DNA from: [Actinomadura] parvosata subsp. kistnae
GTDB taxonomy: Bacteria > Actinomycetota > Actinomycetes > Streptosporangiales > Streptosporangiaceae
Length of the DNA: 64,000 bases
Assembly (NCBI RefSeq): GCF_900323885.1
Contig: NZ_OOHJ01000018.1
Coordinates: 4,141,001-4,205,000, forward strand
Reading direction: 5' to 3'
Numbering within the stretch: the stretch's first letter is position 1; each line of letters starts with the position of its first letter. The notes beneath the pieces are model-generated. The model was not told where the DNA came from and did not search any database. It saw nothing but the letters and a program-made list of their open reading frames with translations. Shown here piece by piece: positions 45,543 to 53,960 of the stretch. Both the position numbers and the translations under genes were made by a program.

Positions 45543-47720
45543 ATGGCGATCGGGTTGAGCGAGGAGCACGAGGCGCTCCGTGAGTCGGTGAGCGGCTGGG
45601 CGGAGCGGAACATCCCCTCGGAGCTGCTGCGCGCCGGCACGGAAGGACGCCCCGCGTTCTGGCCGGGCCTCGCCGAGCAGGGGCTGCTCGGGCTGCACGT
45701 GCCCGAGGAGTACGGCGGCTCCGGCTACGGGCTGCTGGAGGCGGCCGTGGCCATCGAGGCGCTGGCCGAGCGCATGGCGCCGGGGCCGTTCGTGCCGACC
45801 GTGCTGGCCAGCGCCGTGATCAACGCCTCCAAGCGCCCCGAGCACCTGGAGTCGTTCGTGGACGGCACGCTGACCGCCGCCGTCGCGCTGACCGGCTCAC
45901 TGACCGGCACCCGCCGCGAGGACGGCTCACTGATCGTCTCCGGCACGGCCGAGCCCGTGCTCGGCGGCTCCCTGGCCGACTCGCTGGTGCTGCCCGTCAC
46001 CACGGACGACGGCGAGGCGTGGGTGCTCATCGACGCCTCCTCCGCCACCGTCACCGAGATCAAGTCGCTCGACCTGACCAGGCCGGCCGCGAAGGTCGAG
46101 CTGACGGAGGTGGAGGTCCCCGCCGAGGGCATCCTCGACGGCGTCGAGACCGCCGACGTGCGCGACCTGGCCGCGATCCTGCTCGGCGCCGAAGCGGCCG
46201 GCCTGGCCTCGTGGTGCGTGACGGCCGCCGCCGAGTACGCCAAGGTACGCGTCCAGTTCGGCCGCCCGATCGGCCAGTTCCAGGGCATCAAGCACAAGCT
46301 GTCCCGGATGCTCGTCGCGCTGGAGCAGGCCCGCGCCACCGTCTGGGACGCCACCCGCGCCGAAGGGCAGGAGCTGCGCTTCGCCGCCGCCGTCGCCGGC
46401 GTCATGGCCCCCGACGCGGCCGTCCAGTGCGCCAAGGACGCCATCCAGACGTTCGGCGGCATCGGCTACACCTTCGAGCACGACGTCCACCTCTACTACC
46501 GCCGCGCGCTCACCCTGCGCGCCCTGCTCGGCCCGTCCGCCGAATGGGCCGCCACCGTGACCGAGCTGTCCCTCCAGGGCGTCTCCCGCGAGATGGAGAT
46601 CGACCTGCCCGAGGGCGCCGAGGCGCTGCGCGAGTCGATCCGCGCCGAGATCGCCGAGATCGCCAAGCTGGAGGGCAAGGAGCAGAAGCGGGCCCTGGCC
46701 GACCAGGGGTTCGTCATGTCGCACCTGCCCAAGCCGTGGGGCCGCGACGCCAAGCCGCTGGAGCAGGTGCTCATCGCGCAGGAGCTCAAGGCCGCCAAGG
46801 TACGCCTGCCCGCCATGATCATCGGCGCCTGGGTGGTGCCGTCCATCGCCGCGTACGGCACGCCCGAGCAGCAGCAGCGCTTCCTGCCCAAGACGCTCAG
46901 CGGCGAGATGATCTGGTGCCAGCTCTTCTCCGAGCCCGGCGCCGGCTCCGACCTGGCCTCCCTCCAGATGAAGGCCGAGAAGGTCGAAGGCGGCTGGAAA
47001 CTCAACGGCCAGAAGATCTGGACATCCGTCGCCCACGTCGCGGAATGGGGCATCTGCATCGCCCGCAACTCCAGCGAAGGCTCCAAGCACGAAGGCATCA
47101 CGTACTTCCTCGTCGACATGAAGGCCCCCGGCGTCACCGTCAGGCCCCTCACCGAGATGACCGGCGAGAACCTGTTCAACGAGGTCTTCCTCGACGACGT
47201 CTTCGTGCCCGACGACCTCGTCGTCGGCGAGGTCGGCGAAGGCTGGAAGGTCGCCCGCAACACGCTGTCCAACGAACGCGTCTCCCTTTCGTCCGGCTCC
47301 GGCGGCACCGGCGCGTCCGTACCCGACCTGCTCGGGCTCGTCGGACGGCTCGGGCGCGAACTGACGCCCGCCGAGGCGCAGCGGGTGGCCGCAGTGGTGT
47401 GCGAAGGGCACTCCATCAACGCGCTGTCGCTGCGGGTCACGCTCAAGCAGCTCGCCGGGACCGAGCCCGGGGCCGACGCGTCCGTACGGAAGCTGCTGTC
47501 CACCTCGCACGCTCAGCACGTGTCCGAGACGGCGGTGGAGCTGCTCGGGGCCGCTGCCGTCGTCGCGGCGGACATGAAGCTCGGGGACGCCGGGTACTGG
47601 AACCGGGCCGTGCTCGCCACCCGGGCCATGACCATCTACGGTGGCACGACCGAGGTGCAGCTCAACATCATCGGCGAGCGCATGCTCGGGCTGCCTCGGG
47701 ATCCGGAGCCGGGCAAGTAG
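45543..47720 (+). CDS. Acyl-CoA dehydrogenase, fused two-domain type
   Basis: A 725-residue flavoprotein made of two acyl-CoA dehydrogenase units. Unit 1 (about 1-360) has EYGGSGYG, RVQFGRPIGQFQGIKHKLS and FGGIGYTFEHDVHLYYRRA. Unit 2 (about 370-725) has WCQLFSEPGAGSDLASLQMKAEK, LNGQKIWTS and YGGTTEVQLNIIGERMLGLPRD. In mycobacterial steroid catabolism such enzymes occur as two-subunit complexes or as fusions (FadE34 type), which points to bulky acyl-CoA substrates. The ATG has GGAGG upstream. It is transcribed alone from a promoter with the AGAAT-N3-ATTCT site. Confidence 0.92.
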   Translation: MAIGLSEEHEALRESVSGWAERNIPSELLRAGTEGRPAFWPGLAEQGLLGLHVPEEYGGSGYGLLEAAVAIEALAERMAPGPFVPTVLASAVINASKRPEHLESFVDGTLTAAVALTGSLTGTRREDGSLIVSGTAEPVLGGSLADSLVLPVTTDDGEAWVLIDASSATVTEIKSLDLTRPAAKVELTEVEVPAEGILDGVETADVRDLAAILLGAEAAGLASWCVTAAAEYAKVRVQFGRPIGQFQGIKHKLSRMLVALEQARATVWDATRAEGQELRFAAAVAGVMAPDAAVQCAKDAIQTFGGIGYTFEHDVHLYYRRALTLRALLGPSAEWAATVTELSLQGVSREMEIDLPEGAEALRESIRAEIAEIAKLEGKEQKRALADQGFVMSHLPKPWGRDAKPLEQVLIAQELKAAKVRLPAMIIGAWVVPSIAAYGTPEQQQRFLPKTLSGEMIWCQLFSEPGAGSDLASLQMKAEKVEGGWKLNGQKIWTSVAHVAEWGICIARNSSEGSKHEGITYFLVDMKAPGVTVRPLTEMTGENLFNEVFLDDVFVPDDLVVGEVGEGWKVARNTLSNERVSLSSGSGGTGASVPDLLGLVGRLGRELTPAEAQRVAAVVCEGHSINALSLRVTLKQLAGTEPGADASVRKLLSTSHAQHVSETAVELLGAAAVVAADMKLGDAGYWNRAVLATRAMTIYGGTTEVQLNIIGERMLGLPRDPEPGK

Positions 47721-48310
47721 GTTTCGTCCGGGCCGCCCCCACATCCTGCCCGCCCGCCCCTTCCCACCGCACTTCGGTGCTGTCCTTTAGGGGAAGGGGT
47801 GAGGGGGTACGGCCGCCGCAGGGGCCGGCCTGCGGCGACCTCGGCACGGGCAAGCCGACCGCCCCGCGGCGACCGGCGCGCGGGAGAGTCACCTGGTCTG
47901 CGGCGACCGCGGTGCGCGGGCAAGGCGGCTGGCGTGCGGAGATGGCGTGCGCGGGCGAGCCAGTTGGCCTGCGCAGATCGCTTGCGTGGGCGAGGCGGCC
48001 GGCCTGCGGTGATCGCGTGGGCGGGCAAGGCGGCCGGCGTGCGGCGGCCGCGTGGCGGGCAGGCCGAACCGGCCCGCTACGACCGCGTGTGCGGGCGCTG
48101 GCGGCTGGCCTGTGGCGGCCGCGTGCGCGGGCAAGGCGCCGCTCTGTGGTGACCGCGCGCGAGCAAGGCCGTGAGCCTGTGGCGTCTCACGCCGCAGCCG
48201 AATCTGGGGCGAGGGCCGTGCGCGTCGCGGGGCTGGCTGTGGCAAGCGCCCCTGCGCGTGGCTAATCGCCGTGGCGAGCGCAGCGCCAGCGCGGGGAGCC
48301 GAGCGGTGGG
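47721..48310. other. 590-bp intergenic region, mostly degenerate repeats
   Basis: No frame in this gap has recognisable protein features; the open frames are repeat-driven. The first 90 bp are plain GC-rich sequence. The rest is the repeat block described separately. The gap lies between the convergent ends of the dehydrogenase and membrane-protein genes. Confidence 0.65.
47815..48175. repeat. Degenerate tandem repeats of about 30-40 bp
   Basis: Units of the form GGCGGCCGGCCTGCGGTGAT followed by CGCGTGGGCGGGCAA recur about nine times with variable length and many substitutions (for example near 47935, 47975, 48005, 48035 and 48105). The array has the same character as the one at 18044-18206 but a different unit. 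Confidence 0.7.
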
Positions 48311-50173
48311 TCAGCTGTCCACCGGTTGTGGGGGGATGGCTGGGGCGGTGTCGTCAGGGGTGGGGTGGCCGATGCGGATTTCGCCGAGGCACGCCGGTGG
48401 GCCGTTGCCCTTGGTGCGGATGGACAGTTCTCCGCCCTCGCCGGCGATGCGGGCGAACGTCCGGCCGAGATCCTTGCCGGCGCGGACCTCCGTGACGCCG
48501 AGGCCGAGGCGGACCGACAGGGTGGTTGAGGCGGAGTTCAGGTAGGAGATCTGGGCGGTGTAGACGCCGCCGGGGAGGCGGCCGGGGAGGCGGAAGCGGA
48601 CCTCGGACGGGCCGACCGGGACGCAGCCGCGGCGCTGCGGGAGGCGGAGGCCCTGGATGGCGACCGGCCGCAGGCGGCCCTGCGCGTCGAAGGTCAGCGG
48701 GTTCGGGACGGGGCCCGAGAGCTCGCGCAGCCAGGTCACCGGCCACGGGTGCGGGACGCCGAGCACCTTGGAGTGCAGGGCGTAGTCGTGGAAGAAGGCG
48801 GCGGCGGCGACCCCGGGCGGCACGTACGTGTCGAGCACGGCGGTGCCGCGCGGCACGCGGGTGAGCGCGAGCGTGGCCGTTCCGACGTAGTCGCGCACGG
48901 TGCGGCCGAGCGGGCGGTCGGCGTAGGCGGCCACCGACCAGACGGAGCCGGCCGTGACGGCGGCGGCCAGCGGCGCCCAGGCCCAGCGGAGCCGGGTGCG
49001 CGGGCGCAACCACGGCTGTGCCTCGCCGTCGAGGGGGATGAAGGCCAGCCCGAGCACGATGGCGACGACGGTGGCGGTGGCGGCGAGGTAGCGCAGCTCG
49101 TACCCGAGGATGCCGGGACCGAGCAGCTCGATGCGGCCGAGCAGGACCGGCACCACGTCGGCGAGCAGGAAGTAGCCGAGCAGGGTCAGCCAGGCCAGCC
49201 AGGCGCGGCGCCGCCACCGGACGGAGACGGCCACGACGGCGGCGGTGATCGCCAAGCCTGCCCAGATCAGCGCGTCCGGTGGGGCGGCCATGGCGTAGTC
49301 GTCGCCGATCGGCCGCCACTGCCAGGGGCCGCCCAGTGCGGACGGGATCAGGCCGCGCGAGCCGAGCATCCAGAAGAACTCGCCGGCCACGGCGGGGTCG
49401 GGCAGGCCGGGGGTCTGGGTCGCGTTGTTGATCTGGACGGAGTTGTAGAGGCCGGTGAAGAAGATCCAGGAGTAGGCGGCCAGCAGGGCCGTGTAGGGGA
49501 GCCAGGCCCGCCAGTATCGCCAGAGCCGTTTCCAGGCCGCCGTTGCCTCATGGGCGGAAGCCCGTGTCAGCCAGCCGGCGGTGAGCACGAGCATCAGGAT
49601 CGGGATGAAGGCGGCCTTGACGAAGAACAGCAGGCCGAACAGCGTCCACGCGCACGCCGCGACCACGTGCCGGACGCGGCCGTCCCGCACGTACAGGAGG
49701 TGCGAGGAGAGAGCCATCGGCAGCGCGAGTTGCAGCGGCAGCGTCTCCAGCACGGCCGCCCACCACGACAGCGACGGGATCGTCATAGGCGTGAGCAGGT
49801 AGAACCCGAGCGGCACGAGGATCGCCGGCCGCGCCCCGAACAGCAGCCGCAGCAGCCGCAGCAGCGCCAGGCCGGCCCCGGCCTGGAGGGCGATCGTCAT
49901 CGTGTGGGCCAGCACCTCGTTGTAGCCGCCGAGGCGGGCCATCGCCCAGGAGATGCCGAAGCCGCCGGGCAGCAGGTGGCCGACGTCGACCCACATGAGG
50001 TAGTCCCAGGTGAAGCCGCTCTCCTGGCCCCTGATGATGTAGTGGAAGTCGTCCTGGCGGAAGAACGTCCGTCTGACCAGCTCGTACTTCCAGACGAGCT
50101 GTACCGCCACCATCACGATCCCGGCGGCGAGCACGACGTCGCCGCCGCGTAATCGTGTCCCCTGTGCGGTCAT
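48311..50173 (-). CDS. Polytopic membrane protein, GT-C glycosyltransferase-like
   Basis: A 620-residue protein with about 10-12 helices followed by a 200-residue outer domain. The N-terminal loop after the first helix contains FFRQDDFHYIIRG. An Asp-Asp pair in this place is the mark of GT-C enzymes that use polyprenyl-phosphate sugars. The C-terminal beta-rich part (LPGRLPGGVYTAQISYLNSASTTLSVRLGLG) may bind carbohydrate. ATG 50173 has GGGAGG upstream and was preferred over a start at 50269. It is divergent from another membrane protein of the same kind and begins the envelope glycan locus. Confidence 0.75.
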   Translation of the reverse strand: MTAQGTRLRGGDVVLAAGIVMVAVQLVWKYELVRRTFFRQDDFHYIIRGQESGFTWDYLMWVDVGHLLPGGFGISWAMARLGGYNEVLAHTMTIALQAGAGLALLRLLRLLFGARPAILVPLGFYLLTPMTIPSLSWWAAVLETLPLQLALPMALSSHLLYVRDGRVRHVVAACAWTLFGLLFFVKAAFIPILMLVLTAGWLTRASAHEATAAWKRLWRYWRAWLPYTALLAAYSWIFFTGLYNSVQINNATQTPGLPDPAVAGEFFWMLGSRGLIPSALGGPWQWRPIGDDYAMAAPPDALIWAGLAITAAVVAVSVRWRRRAWLAWLTLLGYFLLADVVPVLLGRIELLGPGILGYELRYLAATATVVAIVLGLAFIPLDGEAQPWLRPRTRLRWAWAPLAAAVTAGSVWSVAAYADRPLGRTVRDYVGTATLALTRVPRGTAVLDTYVPPGVAAAAFFHDYALHSKVLGVPHPWPVTWLRELSGPVPNPLTFDAQGRLRPVAIQGLRLPQRRGCVPVGPSEVRFRLPGRLPGGVYTAQISYLNSASTTLSVRLGLGVTEVRAGKDLGRTFARIAGEGGELSIRTKGNGPPACLGEIRIGHPTPDDTAPAIPPQPVDS

Positions 50174-50260
50174 GGCCCCCAGCCTCCCGTCCCGGCGAAG
50201 GGTAACCAGGCGGAGGTGATCAGTGGAATGGGCGTTTCTGGGTTGTGATGTCATTGCGGG

Positions 50261-51802
50261 ATGCTGCACACCGCCCGAGCCGGGCTCGCCGCCGCCCTTC
50301 TCGGGCTGGTCCTGGGGTGCCTGGCGCTGGGGCCGGCGCTGGGGTGGGGGTTCACGCTGCTCCAGGACATGGTGTTCGTGCCGGACCCGGTGTTCTCGCG
50401 GTTCACGTTCGGGCTGGCGGGCGGGGCGGCGCGGGTGGTGCCGAGCGACGCCGTGGTGACCGCGCTGGCGCAGGTGGTGCCGGCCGAGCTGGTGCAGAAG
50501 GGGATCCTGCTGGGGATCTTCGTGCTGGGCTGCTCGGGGGCGGCGCTGCTGCTGCCGTCGCAGGCGCTGGGGCCGAGGCTGGTGGCGGGGGCGTTCTACG
50601 TGTGGAACCCGTACGTGGCCGAGCGGCTGCTGATCGGGCAGTGGGCGCTGCTGCTCGGGTACGCGGGGCTGCCGTGGGTGGTGCGGGCCGTGTGGGAGGG
50701 CCGGCGGGTGGCCGTGGCGGTGCTGCCGGCGGCGGTGGGCGGGTTCGCGGCGATGACGGTCACGGCGCTCACGGCGCTGCCCATGGCCCGGCGGACCGTG
50801 CTGGTGCGGGTGGTGGCGGTGCTGGCGGTGTTCAGCCTGCCGTGGCTGGTCCCGACGGCGTTGCGGCCGGAGGGGATCGACGGGGATCCGGTGGGGGTGG
50901 ACGCCTTCGCGGCCAGGGCCGACACGCCGTTCGGGACGGTGGGGAGCCTGCTGTCGCTGGGCGGGATCTGGAACAGGTACGCGGTGCCGCCGGGCTACGA
51001 GAGCGTCGTCGGGGCGTCGGCCAGGCTGGCGCTCACCCTTGTCGGGGTCGTCTTCTTCCTGCGCTCGGAGGTCCCGTACAAGCGGCGGCTGGGCGTGGCG
51101 GCGGCGATCGGGCTGGGCGTGGCGTGTGTGGGGGTGAGCGAGCCGGGGCGGGCGGCGTTCCGTTGGGTCGTGGGGGAGGTGTGGGGCGGGTTCGCGGTGT
51201 TCAGGGACGCCCAGCAGTACGTGGCGCCGCTGGCGCTGGTGGCGGCGCTGGGGCTGGGGCTGCTCGCCGAGCGGGTGGCCCGGGACCGGGTGTGGGTGGG
51301 GGCGCTCGCCCTGGTGCCGGTGGCCGTGCTGCCGACCATGGCGTGGGGCTCGCTGGGGCGGCTCGGGGCGGTGTCGTACCCGGAGAGCTGGACGGCCGCG
51401 CGGGAGGTGATCGCGCGCGATCGGGACGCGGGTGACGTGCTGGTGCTGCCGTTCGAGTCGTACCGGCGGTTCCCGTGGAACGGCGGCCGGGCGGTGCTGG
51501 ATCCGGCGCAGCGCTTCTTCGCCACGCCGGGCCGGCGGGTGGTCTCCAACGATGCCGTACGGGTCGGCGGCATGGTCGTCGAGAGCGAGGATCCACGGGT
51601 CCAGGGGCTAGAACAGGTACTAGAAGGCAGTTCACCCGACCTGCCGGGAGCGGGATTTCGCTACGTGATAGTCGACTCGGGGACAGTTGAAGAACGGCAG
51701 CGCTTCGGCATGTGGCTACGGAGTGCGAGGGTCCTGGTCGATACCGGTGACCTGCGGTTGTACCGTTTCGACGGCCCGGTGACGGCGGTTCCGCCGGAAT
51801 AG
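50261..51802 (+). CDS. Polytopic membrane protein, possible glycosyltransferase
   Basis: A 513-residue protein with about ten helices (GLAAALLGLVLGCLALGPALGWG at the start) and a C-terminal soluble part (VLVLPFESYRRFPWNGGRAVLDPAQRFFATPG). It resembles the N-terminal membrane half of AftD-like proteins, with FVPDPVFSRFTFG in the first outer loop. Likely role: sugar transfer or lipid-linked glycan handling at the membrane. The last 60 codons (from about 51605) use far fewer GC-ending codons than the rest. Confidence 0.7.
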   Translation: MLHTARAGLAAALLGLVLGCLALGPALGWGFTLLQDMVFVPDPVFSRFTFGLAGGAARVVPSDAVVTALAQVVPAELVQKGILLGIFVLGCSGAALLLPSQALGPRLVAGAFYVWNPYVAERLLIGQWALLLGYAGLPWVVRAVWEGRRVAVAVLPAAVGGFAAMTVTALTALPMARRTVLVRVVAVLAVFSLPWLVPTALRPEGIDGDPVGVDAFAARADTPFGTVGSLLSLGGIWNRYAVPPGYESVVGASARLALTLVGVVFFLRSEVPYKRRLGVAAAIGLGVACVGVSEPGRAAFRWVVGEVWGGFAVFRDAQQYVAPLALVAALGLGLLAERVARDRVWVGALALVPVAVLPTMAWGSLGRLGAVSYPESWTAAREVIARDRDAGDVLVLPFESYRRFPWNGGRAVLDPAQRFFATPGRRVVSNDAVRVGGMVVESEDPRVQGLEQVLEGSSPDLPGAGFRYVIVDSGTVEERQRFGMWLRSARVLVDTGDLRLYRFDGPVTAVPPE

Positions 51803-51912
51803 GTGCGCTGATCAGCGTCTTTGTTAAGATTTCGTCTAGCTACTTCCGAGTAGCAAGAATTGGTTCTAGGTTTAGGGACGCCCGCACCACTGTCCGCTCG
51901 AGGAGGAACCCC
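51803..51912 (+). promoter_or_regulatory. Promoter region of the DUF2613-glycosyltransferase operon
   Basis: This AT-rich 110-bp gap holds a 12-bp perfect palindrome, CGCTGATCAGCG (51806-51817), followed by TCTTTGTT. A hairpin GCTACT/AGTAGC with loop TCCG follows, then AGAATTGGTTCT (51856-51867), an imperfect AAC-N2-GTT-like inverted repeat. A possible promoter is TTCCGA-17 bp-TAGGTT. The perfect ribosome site AGGAGGA precedes the GTG at 51913. Confidence 0.4.
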
Positions 51913-52047
51913 GTGATCAAGATCCTCTTAGCAGCGATGATCGGCGTCGCCGTTGCGGCACTCGTGGCGACGGTCACCACCGTCTCCTTCACCGGCGCCA
52001 CCGCAACGCCGGTCAACCAGCCGCTCTACAACTACGGCGACCGGTAA
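51913..52047 (+). CDS. DUF2613-like small secreted or membrane protein (44 residues)
   Basis: A 44-codon gene with a perfect AGGAGG site. One hydrophobic helix (ILLAAMIGVAVAALVATVTTVSF) is followed by a short tail ending in LYNYGDR, the hallmark end of DUF2613 proteins. In Mycobacterium tuberculosis a homologous small gene (Rv0236A) lies beside aftD, and here too an AftD-like gene follows in the same operon. Codon 6 is TTA, a rare leucine codon in actinomycetes read by the bldA tRNA, so expression may be developmentally limited. Confidence 0.8.
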   Translation: MIKILLAAMIGVAVAALVATVTTVSFTGATATPVNQPLYNYGDR

Positions 52048-52059
52048 CCCGAGCCGACC

Positions 52060-52869
52060 ATGCCACCCTCTCCGCAAGGGGACGAGAGGGCGAGCCGGCC
52101 ACCACTGCTTGAGATCGTCGTTCCGGCCCACAACGAGGAACGACGGCTTCCCGGGGGGCTCCTGCAGCTGTGCGCGAAGCTTGCCCGCATGCCGTTCCCC
52201 ACGTCCGTCATCGTCGTGGACAACAACAGCACCGACCGCACGGCCGAGATCGTCAGCGGCTGGCCGCGCGGCTCCGTGCCCGTCCGCCTCATCCAGTGCG
52301 CGACCCCGGGCAAGGGCGCGGCCGTCAAGGCCGGGCTGCTCGGCACCAGCGCCCCGTTCGTCGGCTTCTGCGACGCCGACATGGCCACCGACCTCGACGC
52401 CATCGACGTGGCGCTCGGGCTGCTGCTGTCCGGCGAGCGCGTCGTGATCGGCTCCAGGGCGCACGGCGGCTCGCACGTCGAGAACCGCCACAGCAAGGTC
52501 AGGGAGCTGGGCGCGTTCGGGTTCCGTGCGCTGGCCGGCGCGCTCGTACGGGGCGTCGGCGACACCCAGTGCGGCTTCAAGTTCTTCGACGGCGTGCTTG
52601 CCCGCGAGACCGCCGCGCGGCTGCGGACGCCGGGCTTCGCGTTCGACGTCGAGCTGCTCGCGCGCTGTGTCGAGCGGGGCTCGACGGTACGGGAGATCCC
52701 CGTCCGCTGGCACGACATGCCCGGCTCGCGCTTCTCCCCGGCCCGGCACACGCTCGGCATCGTGCTGGAGCTCGGCCGGATCTGGCTGCGGCTGCACACC
52801 AGGCCCCGTCCGGCCACGGCCGCGCACCCGGCCTGGGAGCCGCCGCTCGACCCCGTCGGATATCCGTGA
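52060..52869 (+). CDS. GT2 family glycosyltransferase (polyprenol-phosphate sugar synthase-like)
   Basis: A 269-residue cytosolic or membrane-associated enzyme. It has the GT-A fold start EIVVPAHNEERRLPGGL, the nucleotide-binding VVDNNSTDRTAEIV and the metal motif in FCDADMATD. GFRALAGALVRGVGDTQCGFKFFDG is typical of dolichyl-phosphate-sugar-type GT2 proteins. It probably makes a lipid-linked sugar donor for the GT-C proteins of this locus. It overlaps the next gene by GTGA. Confidence 0.9.
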   Translation: MPPSPQGDERASRPPLLEIVVPAHNEERRLPGGLLQLCAKLARMPFPTSVIVVDNNSTDRTAEIVSGWPRGSVPVRLIQCATPGKGAAVKAGLLGTSAPFVGFCDADMATDLDAIDVALGLLLSGERVVIGSRAHGGSHVENRHSKVRELGAFGFRALAGALVRGVGDTQCGFKFFDGVLARETAARLRTPGFAFDVELLARCVERGSTVREIPVRWHDMPGSRFSPARHTLGIVLELGRIWLRLHTRPRPATAAHPAWEPPLDPVGYP

Positions 52870-53960
52870 AGATCGCTGTCGTCAACTGGCGTGACCCCTG
52901 GCATCCCCAGGCCGGCGGCGCCGAGACGTTCGCCTGGGAGCTGGCCCGCCGCCTCGCGCGCGCGGGCCACCGGGTGTGCTTCGTCACGGCCCGGGCACCC
53001 GGGCAGCGCCGGCGCGACACCGTGGAGGGGGTGCGTTTCGTCCGGATGGGCGGGGTCTTCTCCGTCTATCCGCTGGTTCTGGGCTGGCTGCTGCTCAGGA
53101 GAGGCCGCTTCGACGCGGTGCTCGACTGCCAGAACGGGATCCCGTTCTTCACCCCCTGGGTGGTACGGCGGCGCACCCGCGTGGTGTGCGTGGTGCACCA
53201 CGTGCACGACCGGCAGTTCGGGGTGCACCTGCCGGGGTGGCTGGCCGCGTTCGGGCGCTTCCTGGAGGGGCCCGTGTCGCGGTGGAGCTACCGGCGGCAC
53301 GCGAGCGTGGCGGTCTCGCCGTCCACGGTGCGGGCCATGCGGGAGCGGCTCGGGTGGCGCGGTCCCGTGCACATCGTGTCGAACGGGGTGAGCATCGCTC
53401 AGCCCGGAAACATCGTGAAGAGTCCGGTTCCGCGGCTCGTGTGCCTCGGCCGGCTCGTCGCGCACAAGCGGGTCCACCTGCTCCTCGACGCCGTCGCCGA
53501 GCTGCGCCGGCAGCGGCCCGGCCTGGTCGTGGACATCATCGGCCGCGGCCCCGAGGAGGCGGCCCTGCGAGCCCGGCTGCCCGAGGGCGTCACCCTGCAC
53601 GGCTACCTGCCGGAGGAGGACAAGGCCCGCCTCGTCGCCCAGGCGTGGCTGCACGTGAGCACCTCGCAGGGCGAGGGGTGGGGGCTGAGCGTGCTGGAGG
53701 CCGCCGCGCTGGGCGTCCCGACCGTGGCGTTCGACGTGGACGGGCTGCGTGACGCCGTACGGCACGGCGAGACGGGCTGGCTGCTGCCGGAGGGCACCGA
53801 CCTGGCCAAGGGCATCGGCGCGGCACTCGACGAGCTGGACCACACTTATACCGTGAAATGTCGGGAATGGGCCGGGCGGTTCTCCTGGGACCGCAGCGCC
53901 GAGCGCCTCACCGCCCTGCTGGAGGGCTCCGACCCGGGACCGGGCTGGGAGGAGCGGTGA
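52866..53960 (+). CDS. GT4 family glycosyltransferase
   Basis: A 364-residue GT-B enzyme beginning MKIAVVNWRDPWHPQAGGAETFAWELARRLARAGH. It has VSNGVSI at the domain boundary, and the C-terminal nucleotide-sugar site LVCLGRLVAHKRVHLLLDAVAEL, HVSTSQGEGWGLSVLEAAALGVPTVAFDVDGL. The last segment gives the EX7E-type glutamates. The GTG start overlaps the GT2 stop, and its own stop overlaps the AftD-like start (GTGA), so three genes are coupled. Mtb Rv0225 is, as I recall, a comparable GT in the equivalent region. Confidence 0.92.
   Translation: MKIAVVNWRDPWHPQAGGAETFAWELARRLARAGHRVCFVTARAPGQRRRDTVEGVRFVRMGGVFSVYPLVLGWLLLRRGRFDAVLDCQNGIPFFTPWVVRRRTRVVCVVHHVHDRQFGVHLPGWLAAFGRFLEGPVSRWSYRRHASVAVSPSTVRAMRERLGWRGPVHIVSNGVSIAQPGNIVKSPVPRLVCLGRLVAHKRVHLLLDAVAELRRQRPGLVVDIIGRGPEEAALRARLPEGVTLHGYLPEEDKARLVAQAWLHVSTSQGEGWGLSVLEAAALGVPTVAFDVDGLRDAVRHGETGWLLPEGTDLAKGIGAALDELDHTYTVKCREWAGRFSWDRSAERLTALLEGSDPGPGWEER

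Noticed and set aside
51608..51623. CTAGAACAGGTACTAG as another KstR-like operator
   Set aside because: It lies inside the coding region of the 50261-51802 membrane protein and has a mismatch in the GTT half, so no promoter role could be argued.
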